Assembly (NCBI RefSeq): GCF_017921895.1
Contig: NZ_JAFIDN010000005.1
Span: forward strand, 124,001-188,000
Length of the DNA stretch: 64,000 nt
From: Natronogracilivirga saccharolytica
Lineage (GTDB): Bacteria; Bacteroidota; Rhodothermia; Balneolales; Natronogracilivirgulaceae
Direction: 5' to 3'
Part shown: piece after piece, positions 27,780 through 39,651 of the stretch
Layout of the letters: every line of letters starts with the position of its first letter
Position numbering within the stretch: the first letter of the stretch is position 1
The notes under the pieces: generated by a model
Seen by the model: only the letters and a program-made list of their open reading frames with translations
What the model was told of the DNA's origin: nothing
Database searches by the model: none
Position numbers and translations under genes: made by a program

Positions 27780-29453
27780 TCAGGCGTCCGTCACACATCC
27801 CTGCGACGCCGAAGAAACATTACGGATATATTTGAACAAGGCTCCCCGCTTCGCTTTGTAAGCAGGCGGGTTCCAGTTCTTCCTGCGCCGGGCAATTTCC
27901 GCATCGGATATGTCCACTTCAATCCGGTTTTCAACGGCATCGATGCTGACGGTGTCACCATCCTCAACCAGTGCGATCAGTCCGCCTGTCTGGGCCTCGG
28001 GTGTGATATGACCGACCACAAATCCATGAGTACCACCTGAAAATCTGCCGTCCGTGATCAGAGCAACATCATTGCCGAGTCCGGCACCCATGATGGCTGA
28101 TGTCACCGAGAGCATTTCCCTCATGCCCGGTCCGCCTTTGGGACCTTCATAACGGATAATCACCACATCGCCCGACTGCACTTTTCCATCCGATATGCCC
28201 TGCAGCGACTCCTCCTCTGAGTTGAATACGCGGGCCGTTCCCTTGAAGTGAGTCCCCTCCTTTCCGGTAATTTTTGCAACAGCACCTTCTTCGGCAAGGT
28301 TTCCGTACAGAATGGAAAGATGCCCCGTCTTTTTGATGGGTTCGGAGACCGGTGAAATGATCGTTTGCCCCTCTTTCAGGCCTGGCAGTTCTTCCAGGTT
28401 TTCTTCCATTGTTTTTCCGGTTACCGTCAGGCAGTCACCGTGCAGGAAACCTTCTTTCAAAAGCAATTTCTGGACGGCCGGCACTCCTCCGACATCGTAC
28501 AGATCTTCCATCACAAATTTACCGCTTGGTTTCAGATCGGCCAGAAATGGTGTTTTGTCTGAAAAACGCTGGAAGTCATCAATATCAAGTTCCACACCTG
28601 CCGAGTGCGCCATGGCCAGCAGATGAAGCACGGCATTGGTCGACCCGCCCAGCGCGATTACCACGGTGATGGCGTTTTCGAAGGCTTTCCGGGTCAGGAT
28701 CTTGTCCGGCGTGAGCTCTTTCTCCAGCAGAGTCTTCATGGCGGCACCGGCACGCACGCACTCTTCGCGCTTGTCGTCGGATGTTGCGGGTATGGAAGAG
28801 CTGTAGGGAAGACTCAGTCCGATGGTCTCGATGGCCGATGCCATGGTATTGGCCGTGTACATGCCGCCGCAGGCGCCGGCACCCGGACAGGCATGCTTCA
28901 GCACATCATCCAGTTCATCTTCGTCGATTTTCTTTGTGACATACTGTCCCCAGGCTTCAAACGCCGAAACGATATCGAGTTTGTTGCTGTGGAAATTACC
29001 CGGGCGGATGGTCCCGCCATAAACCATAATTGACGGCCGGTTGAGCCGGGCCATTGCCATTACCGATCCCGGCATGTTCTTGTCGCATCCCGGCAGGGCG
29101 ATCACTCCGTCATACCACTGTGCTGCTGCGACTGTTTCGATGGAATCAGCGATGATATCACGAGACTGGAGGGAATACTTCATGCCGGTAGTACCCATGG
29201 ATATGCCGTCGCTCACTCCGATCGTGTGAAATACATATCCGATCATAGAGGCATCGACAACCCCGTTTTTCACCAGTTCAGCCAGTTCGTTGAGGTGCAT
29301 GTTGCACGGATTTCCATCCCATCCCATGCTGGCTATGCCAATTTGCGGCTTGTCAAAATCCTCCTCCTTCAGGCCGGTTGCGTAAAGCATGGCCCTGGAG
29401 CCGACCTGTGAGCGTACCTGGGTCAGTCGACTGCTGTATTTATTCAATTCCAT
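27780..29453 (-). CDS. ilvD: Dihydroxy-acid dehydratase
   Basis: IlvD dehydrates dihydroxyacids to 2-oxo acids in isoleucine and valine synthesis, using an Fe-S cluster. The start is set at ATG 29453 (MELNKYSS), giving 557 residues, the usual length. Cluster Cys ligands lie in [12 protein letters not shown] and [31 protein letters not shown] is the C-terminal signature. It is divergent from the ilvB-leuB operon, separated by about 740 bp that contain the operon promoter and leader. It completes the branched-chain pathway present here. Confidence 0.97.
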   Translation of the reverse strand: MELNKYSSRLTQVRSQVGSRAMLYATGLKEEDFDKPQIGIASMGWDGNPCNMHLNELAELVKNGVVDASMIGYVFHTIGVSDGISMGTTGMKYSLQSRDIIADSIETVAAAQWYDGVIALPGCDKNMPGSVMAMARLNRPSIMVYGGTIRPGNFHSNKLDIVSAFEAWGQYVTKKIDEDELDDVLKHACPGAGACGGMYTANTMASAIETIGLSLPYSSSIPATSDDKREECVRAGAAMKTLLEKELTPDKILTRKAFENAITVVIALGGSTNAVLHLLAMAHSAGVELDIDDFQRFSDKTPFLADLKPSGKFVMEDLYDVGGVPAVQKLLLKEGFLHGDCLTVTGKTMEENLEELPGLKEGQTIISPVSEPIKKTGHLSILYGNLAEEGAVAKITGKEGTHFKGTARVFNSEEESLQGISDGKVQSGDVVIIRYEGPKGGPGMREMLSVTSAIMGAGLGNDVALITDGRFSGGTHGFVVGHITPEAQTGGLIALVEDGDTVSIDAVENRIEVDISDAEIARRRKNWNPPAYKAKRGALFKYIRNVSSASQGCVTDA

Positions 29454-29525
29454 AATAATAATGTTTAAACCATTTATTTTCGGGTCGTGCCTGCAGGGTG
29501 CGGATAATGCCGGCACATAATTCAA

Positions 29526-29807
29526 AGACGCAATATGCTACCACATTCATGCCATATTCTCAAGATCAAAATACAAAATAGAATTACGAATTTTATATGA
29601 AGCCTTGATGGCTCTATGATGTTTTCAACGACAGCCATCATGAAATTACAGCAATATTTATTCAAAAAGCGCTTTCACAATCATATTTAATTGTGTTATT
29701 GCATGTTTTTCCCTTTTTATTTAAACCTGTTTTTCTATTTTGTCTTTTATTTTAAGTGCCAATCCGGCGGTATTTCGTATTTTTTCATTTTTTGCTTCTT
29801 CCTGCTG
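29526..29807. other. Intergenic region upstream of ilvD and the ilv promoter
   Basis: No gene is seen. It is AT-rich and contains an 8-bp perfect inverted repeat, TGATGGCT at 29606-29613 and AGCCATCA at 29633-29640, a possible operator shared by the divergent ilvD and ilvB units. Confidence 0.3.
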
Positions 29808-29837
29808 TTGACATAGGGCTTAAAAATCTTACCTTTA
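29808..29837 (+). promoter_or_regulatory. Promoter of the ilvB-leuB operon
   Basis: TTGACA (29808-29813) and TACCTTTA (29830-29837) are 16 nt apart, close to the Bacteroidetes consensus (one mismatch in the -7 element). A start near 29843 gives a leader of about 350 nt before ilvB. Confidence 0.55.
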
Positions 29838-29890
29838 GCAGGAGATTGTTCGATAAGAACATTCCCGTACAGATACTCCCGAATTTTTAC

Positions 29891-30079
29891 ATGAAACATA
29901 TTCAGACACATAACAGAGCCATTGCCATTCAGGCCGATTACCATCCGGCCGGCAGCGCACGACCTGCGTCAGAATCGGTTCTGCAGTCTGCTTTGATTTC
30001 CGTGTTTGCTTCCCTGGGACTATCTGTCGTCGGTGTCTCCATTCTTCTAATTATTGACCTAATTATTGGCATACTATAA
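29891..30079 (+). CDS. Ile/Leu/Val-rich leader peptide of the ilv-leu operon (candidate)
   Basis: A 62-codon ORF begins about 48 nt after the predicted transcription start. Its second half is crowded with Ile, Leu and Val codons (about 20 of the last 33), including CTA and ATA and a tandem 12-bp repeat coding LII-D/G. It ends 7 nt before a 10-bp perfect inverted repeat (30087-30096 with 30143-30152), and an alternative hairpin (30146-30160) shares bases with the right arm. This is what a leader peptide for attenuation by branched-chain amino acid supply would look like. A small membrane peptide is the alternative, because the same run is hydrophobic. Confidence 0.5.
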   Translation: MKHIQTHNRAIAIQADYHPAGSARPASESVLQSALISVFASLGLSVVGVSILLIIDLIIGIL

Positions 30080-30086
30080 CTCACTG

Positions 30087-30160
30087 CCAGAGGTCAATCT
30101 TTCGCCCGCCACATTTTGGACACTGAATCGGATAAAAGGAAATGACCTCTGGGAGAGAGG
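30087..30160 (+). promoter_or_regulatory. Competing hairpins of the ilv leader (attenuator-like)
   Basis: CCAGAGGTCA (30087-30096) pairs perfectly with TGACCTCTGG (30143-30152). CCTCT (30146-30150) can instead pair with AGAGG (30156-30160). No T run follows, so control might act on ilvB translation or through Rho rather than by intrinsic termination. Confidence 0.45.
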
Positions 30161-30196
30161 AACACTCAAAACCCTGTACCATATCCATCCGAAATC

Positions 30197-32032
30197 ATGA
30201 AACAGAGTAAAACATCTCCGGAACCCACACAGGAACAACAGACCAAAACAAGCACCCCGAAACATGCCGGCTCAGATCAGCCTGTCAGCCCTGATTCCTC
30301 TGAAAAAACCGGTGCTGAAAAGAAGGTAATGAGCGGCGGTGAAATCCTGATTCAGTCCCTGCTTGACCAGGGCGTGGACACCATATTCGGATATCCCGGA
30401 GGTGTGGTCCTGGGCGTATACGATATCCTTTTCAAAACTCCGGAGCTGCGCCACATTCTTGTACGGCACGAACAGGGTGGTACTCATGCCGCTGACGGAT
30501 ATGCCCGGGCAACCGGCAAGCCGGGCGTGATCCTGGCAACATCCGGACCCGGAGCGACCAACACGGTCACGGGTATTACCAATGCCATGATGGACTCCAT
30601 CCCCATGGTGGTACTGACCGGCCAGGTCCCCTCTACCCTCATCGGCAACGACGCTTTTCAGGAAGCTGATATCATAGGAATGACCCGTCCGGTGACCAAG
30701 CACAGTTTTCTTGTCAAAAAGACCGAAGACCTGGCCGACGCGATACGCGATGCGTTTTATATTGCCACTTCCGGCCGGCCCGGACCTGTTTTGATCGACC
30801 TCCCCAAGGATATGCTTTTCACCGAGGCTGAGTACGAGGCCCGGAAACCCCAGGTTTCCCTCCGCGGCTACAAGCCCCAAACCGAAGCCGCCTCGGAGCA
30901 GATCCGCAAGGCAGCAGAACTGATCGCTGTCGCCGAAAAGCCGCTGCTCTATGTCGGCGGAGGTGCCATCTCCAGTGATGCCCATAAAGAAGTCACTGAA
31001 ATGGCCAGGAAATGCAATATCCCGGTTACCACTACCCTGATGGGACTCGGCGCTTTCCCTGAATCGGACCCCTTGTCGCTCGGAATGCTGGGCATGCACG
31101 GAACCTGGTACGCCAACATGGCCATCCAGAAATGTGATGTCCTCATCGCCGTAGGTGCACGTTTCGATGACCGCGTAACCGGACGTGTGGACGGATTCTC
31201 ACCTCACTCGCGGAAAATCCACATCGACATCGACCCATCCTGTATCAACAAGAACGTCCATGCCGAAGTACCGGTGATCGGCGATGTCAAGCAGGTGCTC
31301 GGCGAGCTGATCGGACAGGTGGACCGCGTGGATACGACCGAATGGCTGCAGACCATCGACAAATGGCGCGAAGAACATCCGCTCCGATACGAGCCCCGCA
31401 ACAAGGAAATCGCCCCGCAGTACATGATCCAGGAGATTTCCGGGGTAACCGAAGGTGAGGCCATCATCTCCACCGATGTGGGTCAGCATCAGATGTGGGC
31501 GGCACAATACTACAAATTCAATCATCCCAAGTCATGGTTGTCCTCAGGCGGCCTCGGTACCATGGGATTCGGATTTCCCGCTGCCCTCGGCGCTGCCGTA
31601 GCACAGCCCGGCCGCGAAGTATGGTGCGTCACCGGTGACGGCGGCTTCCAGATGACATCCATGGAGCTGGCAACAGCCGTGGCCTACAACATCCCGGTCA
31701 AAATTGCCATCATGAACAATGGTTACCTCGGCATGGTGCGGCAATGGCAGGAAATGTTCTATGGCGGACGATATTCCCACTCCTTCCTCGAGGAAAGCAA
31801 CCCCGATTTCGTAAAAATGGCCGAAACGTACGGTGCCGTCGGCATGAGGGCAAAAACGACTGATGAACTTGCCGAAGTGCTCGAAAAAGCCCATGCCATC
31901 AAGGACCGCCCCGTTGTCATGGATATCTGGGTGAGCAAGGAAGAGTGCGTGTATCCCATGATCCCGCCGGGAAAGGCCGTGGATGAACTGGTAGACACCC
32001 CCTGGCCCGTCCAACCCAAAAACAAGAAATAA
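30197..32032 (+). CDS. ilvB: Acetolactate synthase, large (catalytic) subunit
   Basis: This TPP-dependent enzyme condenses pyruvate with pyruvate or 2-oxobutyrate, the first shared step of valine/isoleucine synthesis. Of 611 residues, the first ~44 are a low-complexity Ser/Thr/Pro/Gln/Lys stretch not found in most relatives; an ATG at 30329 ([11 protein letters not shown]) would give the normal start. The catalytic Glu lies in [17 protein letters not shown], and the TPP/Mg motif is [16 protein letters not shown]...NN. The small subunit follows 19 bp later. Confidence 0.97.
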   Translation: MKQSKTSPEPTQEQQTKTSTPKHAGSDQPVSPDSSEKTGAEKKVMSGGEILIQSLLDQGVDTIFGYPGGVVLGVYDILFKTPELRHILVRHEQGGTHAADGYARATGKPGVILATSGPGATNTVTGITNAMMDSIPMVVLTGQVPSTLIGNDAFQEADIIGMTRPVTKHSFLVKKTEDLADAIRDAFYIATSGRPGPVLIDLPKDMLFTEAEYEARKPQVSLRGYKPQTEAASEQIRKAAELIAVAEKPLLYVGGGAISSDAHKEVTEMARKCNIPVTTTLMGLGAFPESDPLSLGMLGMHGTWYANMAIQKCDVLIAVGARFDDRVTGRVDGFSPHSRKIHIDIDPSCINKNVHAEVPVIGDVKQVLGELIGQVDRVDTTEWLQTIDKWREEHPLRYEPRNKEIAPQYMIQEISGVTEGEAIISTDVGQHQMWAAQYYKFNHPKSWLSSGGLGTMGFGFPAALGAAVAQPGREVWCVTGDGGFQMTSMELATAVAYNIPVKIAIMNNGYLGMVRQWQEMFYGGRYSHSFLEESNPDFVKMAETYGAVGMRAKTTDELAEVLEKAHAIKDRPVVMDIWVSKEECVYPMIPPGKAVDELVDTPWPVQPKNKK

Positions 32033-32051
32033 CAATCCGCACAGGAGGATC

Positions 32052-32564
32052 ATGGAAGCAGCAGTAACCAAACAGAAAAAGCACACCATCTCCATGAAGG
32101 TGAATCACAACTTCAATGCGCTGGCCCGCATTGCCGGATTGTTTACCGGACGGGGATTCAACATCGACAGCATCAGCATCGGCGAAGCCGAAGAAGAAAA
32201 AATGGCCAGCTGCACCATCACCACGCACGGCGACGAGCGGATCATCGATCAGATCATCCTGCAGCTCGACAAACTGGTGGATGTGGTCAGTGTGGAAGAT
32301 CTGACATTCCTGCCTCATGTGGAACGCGAGCTGGCTCTGATCAAAGTGGTGTCGACGAAGGAAAAACAGTCTGAAATCATTCAGGTGGCCAATGTTTTTC
32401 GCGCCAAGGTGATCGATATCAGTCCGGAAAGTCTGACGGTCGAAATTACCGGACGCAAAGACAAGGTCGATGCAGCCATCGGCATGTTCGAGCCGTTCGG
32501 AATACGGCAGGTTGCCCGGACCGGAACGGTTGCCATGAAACGCGAATATCAGCCTAAAGAATGA
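32052..32564 (+). CDS. ilvN: Acetolactate synthase, small (regulatory) subunit
   Basis: The 170-residue protein has an N-terminal ACT domain (about 15-90, HNFNALARIAGLFTGRGFNIDSISIG) and the C-terminal small-subunit domain. It binds valine and tunes the activity of IlvB. It is adjacent to ilvB and 49 bp before ilvC. Confidence 0.95.
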   Translation: MEAAVTKQKKHTISMKVNHNFNALARIAGLFTGRGFNIDSISIGEAEEEKMASCTITTHGDERIIDQIILQLDKLVDVVSVEDLTFLPHVERELALIKVVSTKEKQSEIIQVANVFRAKVIDISPESLTVEITGRKDKVDAAIGMFEPFGIRQVARTGTVAMKREYQPKE

Positions 32565-32580
32565 ACTGTCACATTATTAA

Positions 32581-33603
<1,023 letters not shown>

Positions 33604-33616
33604 GACTGACTGATTC

Positions 33617-35209
33617 ATGGAAACCCGAACGATAGACCTGTTTGATACCACGCTGCGTGACGGCACCCAGGGTGAAGGCATTTCGCTTTCATCGGAAGAT
33701 AAAATGCGTATTGCCCGGCGTCTGGACCAGGCAGGCATTGATTACATCGAAGGTGGCTGGCCCGGGTCCAATCCAAAGGACCTGGATTTTTTCACTAAAG
33801 CCAGAGATCACAGGTTTGATCATGCCCGTCTTGTCGCATTCGGAAGCACCATGCGCTACGGCAATACGCCCGAAAAAGACCCCAACCTCATGGCGTTGGT
33901 TGAGGCCGGCACGCCTGCGGTCTCCATTTTCGGCAAAACCTGGCTGTTTCACGTACATCAGGCACTTGGTATTACCGATCGGGACAACCTGGATCTGATC
34001 CGGCAATCTGTTGCGTTCATGACAGCGCATGATAAAGAGGTGGTTTATGATGCAGAGCACTTCTTTGACGGGTACAAGGACAACCCGGACTATGCGCTGC
34101 AAACTCTGCAGCAAGCCGCACAGGCCGGCGCTTCGGCGCTGGTGTTGTGCGACACCAACGGCGGCACCCTGCCGCAGGAAGTCTCCGAGATCGTGCGGAC
34201 CGTCATCGGGCGGTTTCCGGACACGGTTATCGGAATTCATGCCCACAACGACGGGGAGCTGGCGGTAGCAAATACCCTGGCAGCTGTGGAAAGCGGATGC
34301 CGTCACGTTCAGGGAACCATCAACGGATACGGCGAGCGATGCGGCAACGTCAACCTCTGCTCGGTGATCCCGAATCTTCAGCTGAAGATGGGGTACGACT
34401 GCATCGATCCGGACAAAATGGCCAAAGTAACCAGCCTTTCGCACTATGTAAGCGAGGTAGCCAATGTCATGCCGTTTGATCATCAGGCCTTCGTCGGGAA
34501 AAGCGCCTTTGCTCACAAAGGCGGCATCCACGTCAGCGCCGTGATGAAAAACCCGTCCACATACGAGCATATTGAACCCGAGACCGTGGGCAACAAGCGC
34601 CGGGTACTGGTTTCCGACCTCTCGGGAAAAAGCAACATCCATTACAAGTCCGACGAACTCGGTATCGATCTGCTCTCCTACGGTGACAAGGTTCCCGAAA
34701 TCGTCGGAGCACTCAAGGATCTTGAAAACCAGGGATTTCAGTATGAGGCCGCCGAAGGCTCCCTGGACCTGCTCATACGCAAAATTACCGGTGAATGGCA
34801 GGATCTGTTCGAACTGAAGGGATTCCGGGTCATCATCGAAAAGAACGAGCGGGCGGAAGTCCGGTCAGAGGCAACCATCCGGCTGCTGGTCAACGGCGAG
34901 GAGGAACACACCGCCGCCGACGGCAACGGTCCGGTTCACGCACTGGACGCCGCCCTTCGCAAGGCGATCTGCAAATTTTATCCGGAAGTGGATCAGATGC
35001 AGCTTTCGGATTACAAAGTGCGGGTCCTCAATGAAAAAGACGGCACGGGTGCCAAAGTTCGCGTGCTGATCGATTCACAAAACAACGGAACAAGCTGGGG
35101 CACTGTCGGGGTCTCTGAAAATATCATAGAGGCCAGCTGGCAGGCGCTCATGGAAAGCATGGCGTATTACCTCCAGCAGCAAAAAATCACAACTGAAAAT
35201 CACTCATAA
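33617..35209 (+). CDS. cimA: Citramalate synthase
   Basis: The 530-residue HMG-CoA lyase-like enzyme condenses pyruvate with acetyl-CoA to citramalate, giving threonine-independent 2-oxobutyrate for isoleucine. The start of the barrel is [12 protein letters not shown]; CimA-type features are [22 protein letters not shown] and [14 protein letters not shown]-terminal regulatory domain of the LeuA dimer type (about 400-520) is retained, so feedback control by isoleucine is likely. It follows ilvC by 13 bp and precedes leuA by 2 bp. Confidence 0.93.
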   Translation: METRTIDLFDTTLRDGTQGEGISLSSEDKMRIARRLDQAGIDYIEGGWPGSNPKDLDFFTKARDHRFDHARLVAFGSTMRYGNTPEKDPNLMALVEAGTPAVSIFGKTWLFHVHQALGITDRDNLDLIRQSVAFMTAHDKEVVYDAEHFFDGYKDNPDYALQTLQQAAQAGASALVLCDTNGGTLPQEVSEIVRTVIGRFPDTVIGIHAHNDGELAVANTLAAVESGCRHVQGTINGYGERCGNVNLCSVIPNLQLKMGYDCIDPDKMAKVTSLSHYVSEVANVMPFDHQAFVGKSAFAHKGGIHVSAVMKNPSTYEHIEPETVGNKRRVLVSDLSGKSNIHYKSDELGIDLLSYGDKVPEIVGALKDLENQGFQYEAAEGSLDLLIRKITGEWQDLFELKGFRVIIEKNERAEVRSEATIRLLVNGEEEHTAADGNGPVHALDAALRKAICKFYPEVDQMQLSDYKVRVLNEKDGTGAKVRVLIDSQNNGTSWGTVGVSENIIEASWQALMESMAYYLQQQKITTENHS

Positions 35210-35211
35210 CC

Positions 35212-36420
35212 ATGAAGAAACGAATCCATATCTTCGATACAACGCTCCGCGACGGTGAACAGGCTCCCGGATTCAGCATGAATCTGGACGAAAAAGTTCG
35301 GTTGGCCCGTCAGCTAGAGCTACTCGGTGCGGATGTGATCGAGGCCGGATTCCCTATCTCTTCCGAGGGCGATTTTCAGGCGGTGCGGGAAATTTCCCGG
35401 CAGGTTAAAAACTGTACTGTTGCCGGACTCTGCCGCGCGCGAAAGGGTGATATCGACCGTGCCTGGGAGGCATTGCAGCATGCCGAAAAACCGAGGATTC
35501 ACACGTTCATCGCCACCTCCGACATCCATATGGAGCACAAACTTAAGAAAAACCGAAGCGAGGTGATTGAAGATGCGGTCTGGGCTGTCGGCTACGCCAG
35601 CAGCCTGTGCGATGAGGTGGAGTTTTCGGCTGAAGATGCCACACGCAGCGACATCAACTTCCTCTGCGAGATCGTAGAGGCAGCTATTGACGCCGGAGCC
35701 AAAGTCATCAACATCCCCGATACTGTCGGCTATGCCGTCCCCTGGGAGTTCGGTGAGATGATCCGGACGCTGCGCGAGCGTGTACCCAATATCGACAAGG
35801 CCATTCTGAGCGTCCACTGCCACAATGACCTCGGCATGGGTGTGGCAAACTCGCTGATGGCCGTACGAAACGGTGCCCAGCAAATCGAGTGCACCATCAA
35901 CGGCATTGGTGAACGCGCCGGCAACGCGGCCCTGGAAGAGATCGTCATGGCCATGCAGACCCGCGGGCCCGAGTTTGAAGAGGAGATAACCATCAACACC
36001 AGGGAGATCTATCCTACCAGCAAAATGCTCTGCGAAATCACGGGCATGCAGGTGCAGGTCAACAAGGCGGTTGTCGGACTCAATGCCTTCGCCCACGAAG
36101 CCGGCATCCATCAGGACGGTGTGCTGAAAAATCCGCTCACCTACGAGATCATGACCCCGCAGTCGGTGGGCATCACCTCCAACAACATCGTCCTCGGGAA
36201 GCACTCCGGGCGGCGCGCGCTTAATGCGAGGATGGAAAAGCTCGGATACGAACTTTCAAAAGAACAAATGGATGAGGTCTATGAGGCTTTCATCTCCATC
36301 GCTGACAAAAAGAAAGTGGTCGTCGACGAAGACCTCATCGGAATAGCCCCGAACGGAGTCTCCCACATGAGCACCACCTTCGTAAAAGAAACCGTACAAG
36401 AATACTTAAACAGGCAGTAA
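35212..36420 (+). CDS. leuA: 2-isopropylmalate synthase, lacking the C-terminal regulatory domain
   Basis: The 402-residue enzyme condenses acetyl-CoA with 2-oxoisovalerate, the committed step of leucine synthesis. The catalytic barrel is complete: [28 protein letters not shown] and [15 protein letters not shown]. The protein ends after the linker subdomain (...[16 protein letters not shown]); the ~120-residue leucine-binding domain of classical ~510-residue LeuA is missing. The frame ends with a clean TAA 2 bp before leuC, so this is not an obvious truncation. Homocitrate synthase is a less likely reading given the leuCDB neighbours. Confidence 0.9.
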   Translation: MKKRIHIFDTTLRDGEQAPGFSMNLDEKVRLARQLELLGADVIEAGFPISSEGDFQAVREISRQVKNCTVAGLCRARKGDIDRAWEALQHAEKPRIHTFIATSDIHMEHKLKKNRSEVIEDAVWAVGYASSLCDEVEFSAEDATRSDINFLCEIVEAAIDAGAKVINIPDTVGYAVPWEFGEMIRTLRERVPNIDKAILSVHCHNDLGMGVANSLMAVRNGAQQIECTINGIGERAGNAALEEIVMAMQTRGPEFEEEITINTREIYPTSKMLCEITGMQVQVNKAVVGLNAFAHEAGIHQDGVLKNPLTYEIMTPQSVGITSNNIVLGKHSGRRALNARMEKLGYELSKEQMDEVYEAFISIADKKKVVVDEDLIGIAPNGVSHMSTTFVKETVQEYLNRQ

Positions 36421-36422
36421 TC

Positions 36423-37748
36423 ATGGCAATGACCTTAACTGAAAAAATCCTGGCCAGGGCATCGGGCCGTTCTCACGTAGATGCCGGAGAAACCGTATGG
36501 GTTAACGTGGATGTGCTTTTGACGCACGACGTCTGCGGCCCGCCCACCATCGGCATCTTCAAGCGTGAATTCGGAGAGGATGCCCGCGTCTGGGACAAGG
36601 ACAAGGTGGTCATCATCCCCGATCACTACATCTTTACCAATGACAAGTACGCCAATCGAAATATTGATATCCTGCGTGCCTTTGCCGCCGATCAGGACCT
36701 GCCCCACTACTATGATGTGGGCACCGACCGGTACAAGGGCGTATGCCACACGGCCATGCCGGAAGAAGGATTCACCCGCCCGGGCGATGTGCTTTTCGGA
36801 ACCGACTCGCACACCTGTACCGCCGGGGCATTCGGACAATTTGCAACCGGAATCGGCAACACCGACGCCGGATTCATCATGGGCGCCGGCAAACTCTGGG
36901 TAAAAGTCCCGGAAACCATGAAGTTCATTTTCGAAGGCGAAATACCGCCCTACATCATGGCCAAGGACCTCATCCTGCAGATTATCGGTGATATCGGGGT
37001 GGATGGCGGCACCTATCGTGCCATGGAATTCGCCGGTGACGGCGTGATGAACATGGACATGGAAGGCCGGATGACCCTGACCAACATGGTGATCGAAGGC
37101 GGCGGCAAGAACGGGGTTGTCGAACCCGACGAAACAACGTTCGATTATGTGCGCCAGCGCACCGACTACGACTTCACCCCGATGTACAACGATCCGGATG
37201 CGAAGTATCACAGTGTTCGGACCTACAAAAGCTCCGAACTCGAACCGATGGTAGCCAAGCCGCATTCACCGGACAACAAGGCGACGGTGGGCGAAGTCAA
37301 AAACACCAAACTGACCCGCGCCTATATCGGCTCCTGCACCGGCGGGAAGCTCTCGGATTTCGAAGCCGCCGCGCGCATCATAAAAGGTCATGAAGTCGGC
37401 GTGGAAACGTATGTCGTACCGGCTACGACCAAAGTGCGCGACGATCTGAGGACAACGTATTACGAAGGGGAAACGCTCTGGGATATCTTCGTAAACGCCG
37501 GAGCCCGCATGGGCGAAGCCTCCTGCGCTGCCTGCCTGGGTGGCCCGGCCGACACATTCGGACGTATGCAGGGCGATGAGATCTGCATATCCACCACCAA
37601 CCGGAACTTCCCGGGGCGGATGGGATCGAAAAAAGCACAGGTCTATCTCGCATCTCCCTACACCGTAGCCGCCTCAGCGATTACAGGCAAAATTACCGAT
37701 CCGCGCGAATATTTGCCGGTGGACAGCACGGTAAAACAGCATGCCTGA
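36423..37748 (+). CDS. leuC: 3-isopropylmalate dehydratase large subunit
   Basis: The 441-residue aconitase-fold subunit carries the 4Fe-4S cluster: one Cys is in IGSCTGGKLSDFEAAA and the CxxC pair in SCAACLGGP. TDSHTCTAGAFGQFATGIG is the other active-site segment. Its size and sequence fit the shorter (archaeal/HACN-like) LeuC branch, rather than the ~466-residue E. coli type. It works with LeuD to isomerise isopropylmalate. Confidence 0.95.
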   Translation: MAMTLTEKILARASGRSHVDAGETVWVNVDVLLTHDVCGPPTIGIFKREFGEDARVWDKDKVVIIPDHYIFTNDKYANRNIDILRAFAADQDLPHYYDVGTDRYKGVCHTAMPEEGFTRPGDVLFGTDSHTCTAGAFGQFATGIGNTDAGFIMGAGKLWVKVPETMKFIFEGEIPPYIMAKDLILQIIGDIGVDGGTYRAMEFAGDGVMNMDMEGRMTLTNMVIEGGGKNGVVEPDETTFDYVRQRTDYDFTPMYNDPDAKYHSVRTYKSSELEPMVAKPHSPDNKATVGEVKNTKLTRAYIGSCTGGKLSDFEAAARIIKGHEVGVETYVVPATTKVRDDLRTTYYEGETLWDIFVNAGARMGEASCAACLGGPADTFGRMQGDEICISTTNRNFPGRMGSKKAQVYLASPYTVAASAITGKITDPREYLPVDSTVKQHA

Positions 37749-37815
37749 TGCGGTGGCCGCATAACCCCGCTACCCAACACATTCATAATCAAACGATTCG
37801 AAAAACAGCAACACA

Positions 37816-38373
37816 ATGAGTAAAATTATCAAAGGCAAGGCGTTTGTCGTTGGAAATGACATCGATACCGATCAGATCATCCCAGCCGAGCACCTGGTCT
37901 ACAGCCTCGAAGATCCTGAAGAAAAACGATTCTACGGACGCTATGCCCTGTCCGGCGTCCCGGACGACAAATCGGGCCTTCCGCAGGGCGGTATCCCTTT
38001 CACCGATCCCGACAAGTTTGAATCCGAATACAGCATCATCATCGGCGGGAAAAATTTCGGTTGCGGATCATCCCGCGAGCATGCCCCGTTCGCACTGCAG
38101 GTGGCAGGAGCGCAGGCAGTTGTCGCCACCGGCTACGCCAGGATCTTCTTCCGCAATGCCGTTGACGGCGGATTCATCATCCCCTATGAAAGCCACGATG
38201 ACCTGGTCGAAAACTTCTCGACCGGCGACGAGGCTGAAATCGACGGCGAACTCAACATCATTAAAAACCATACCACAGGCAAAAGTTACCCGCTGAAAAA
38301 ACTCGGGGATGTCGTTGATATCGTCGATGCCGGCGGTATTTTCAAATATGCTGCAAAACACGGGATGATATGA
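37816..38373 (+). CDS. leuD: 3-isopropylmalate dehydratase small subunit
   Basis: The 185-residue swivel-domain subunit has GNDIDTDQIIPAEHL near the N-terminus and the substrate-specificity loop followed by FGCGSSREHAPFALQ. It overlaps leuB by 4 bp (ATGA), which indicates translational coupling. Confidence 0.96.
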   Translation: MSKIIKGKAFVVGNDIDTDQIIPAEHLVYSLEDPEEKRFYGRYALSGVPDDKSGLPQGGIPFTDPDKFESEYSIIIGGKNFGCGSSREHAPFALQVAGAQAVVATGYARIFFRNAVDGGFIIPYESHDDLVENFSTGDEAEIDGELNIIKNHTTGKSYPLKKLGDVVDIVDAGGIFKYAAKHGMI

Positions 38374-39455
38374 GCAAGAAAGTAGTATTACTGCCGGGCG
38401 ACGGCATTGGTGCAGAAGTCGTAAGAGAAGCGGAAAAAATAATTGCTCATTTATCAGATCACTACGGAATCGGCATCGAAACCGAAACCCATCTTGTAGG
38501 TGGTGCGAGTCTGGATGCTCATGATATTCCGGTGAAGGATGAGGTTGTGGAAGCCTGCAAGTCAGCCGACGCCGTGCTGCTCGGTGCCGTAGGCGGCCCG
38601 AAATGGGATGACTACCCGTCAGACAAACGTCCGGAAAAAGCCCTGCTGCGGCTGCGCAAAGACCTCGGGCTGTTCAACAATCTGCGTCCGGTTACCGTTT
38701 TTTCCTCATTGAAAGACGCCTCCCCCCTTCGTCCTGAAGTTGTCGACGGCGTGGATCTGCTTGTCGTCCGGGAGCTTACCGGAGGACTCTATTTCGGAGA
38801 GCCAAAAGAGATAACAGAGGTAAACGGGGAAGAGACCGGTGTAGATACCATGCGCTACTCGGTGACGGAAATTGAACGAATAACCAGAGCCGCATTTGAT
38901 GCCGCACGAAAAAGACGCGGCAAGGTGACCTCTGTGGACAAGGCCAATATTCTGGCGACCTCCCAGCTTTGGCGGAAAACGGTAACCCGCATTGCCGCGG
39001 AGTACCCGGATGTAGAACTGGAGCACATGCTGGTCGATAACTGCGCGATGCAGCTCATCCGCAATCCGTCCGGTTTCGATGTCATCCTGACCGAAAACAT
39101 GTTCGGAGACATTTTGAGCGATGAGGCAGCCATGCTGACCGGGTCGATCGGCATGCTTCCGTCCGCAAGTCTGGGAGACGGCACCGGCATGTACGAACCC
39201 GTTCACGGATCTGCTCCCGATATTGCCGGGAAAGACATTGCGAATCCGCTGGCCACCCTGGCGTCGGTAGCACTGATGTTCCGTTTTTCGCTTGGTCACG
39301 AAAAAGCGGCATCCGACATCGAGGAAGCCATCAGTGCCGTGCTCAATGCGGGTTACAACTGCAAGGACATGAGCCGGCATGCCCGCCATGTGCTGTCGAC
39401 ATCCGAAATGGGAGACAAAATCCTGAGTGTCATCATTGAAAAGCAGGACGGCTGA
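38370..39455 (+). CDS. leuB: 3-isopropylmalate dehydrogenase
   Basis: This 361-residue NAD-dependent decarboxylating dehydrogenase shows LPGDGIGAEVV, VRELTGGLYFGEPKE (the leucine-pathway specific loop), DNCAMQLI and YEPVHGSAPDIAGKDIANPLA (NAD binding). It is the last gene of the eight-gene ilv-leu operon and makes the direct precursor of leucine. Confidence 0.97.
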   Translation: MSKKVVLLPGDGIGAEVVREAEKIIAHLSDHYGIGIETETHLVGGASLDAHDIPVKDEVVEACKSADAVLLGAVGGPKWDDYPSDKRPEKALLRLRKDLGLFNNLRPVTVFSSLKDASPLRPEVVDGVDLLVVRELTGGLYFGEPKEITEVNGEETGVDTMRYSVTEIERITRAAFDAARKRRGKVTSVDKANILATSQLWRKTVTRIAAEYPDVELEHMLVDNCAMQLIRNPSGFDVILTENMFGDILSDEAAMLTGSIGMLPSASLGDGTGMYEPVHGSAPDIAGKDIANPLATLASVALMFRFSLGHEKAASDIEEAISAVLNAGYNCKDMSRHARHVLSTSEMGDKILSVIIEKQDG

Positions 39456-39651
39456 CCCCGTCATTGAAAAATCAGAAGAAAACCTGAAACCGGATGCATC
39501 TTCAAATATGACAGCCCCCGGTTCAGACGTTCAGGATACGGTCATGCAAGGTATTCCATGTCAGTGAGTTTCATTATCACTGATAACGTGGTATTATTGT
39601 GGACATACCGGAAGACCGGAACATAAATCAGAAATCATTTGCGGAAAGATC

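Noticed and set aside
29756-30079. 107-codon ORF as a gene
   Set aside because: Its first 45 codons lie on and before the predicted promoter. The 62-codon ORF from 29891 is the plausible leader.
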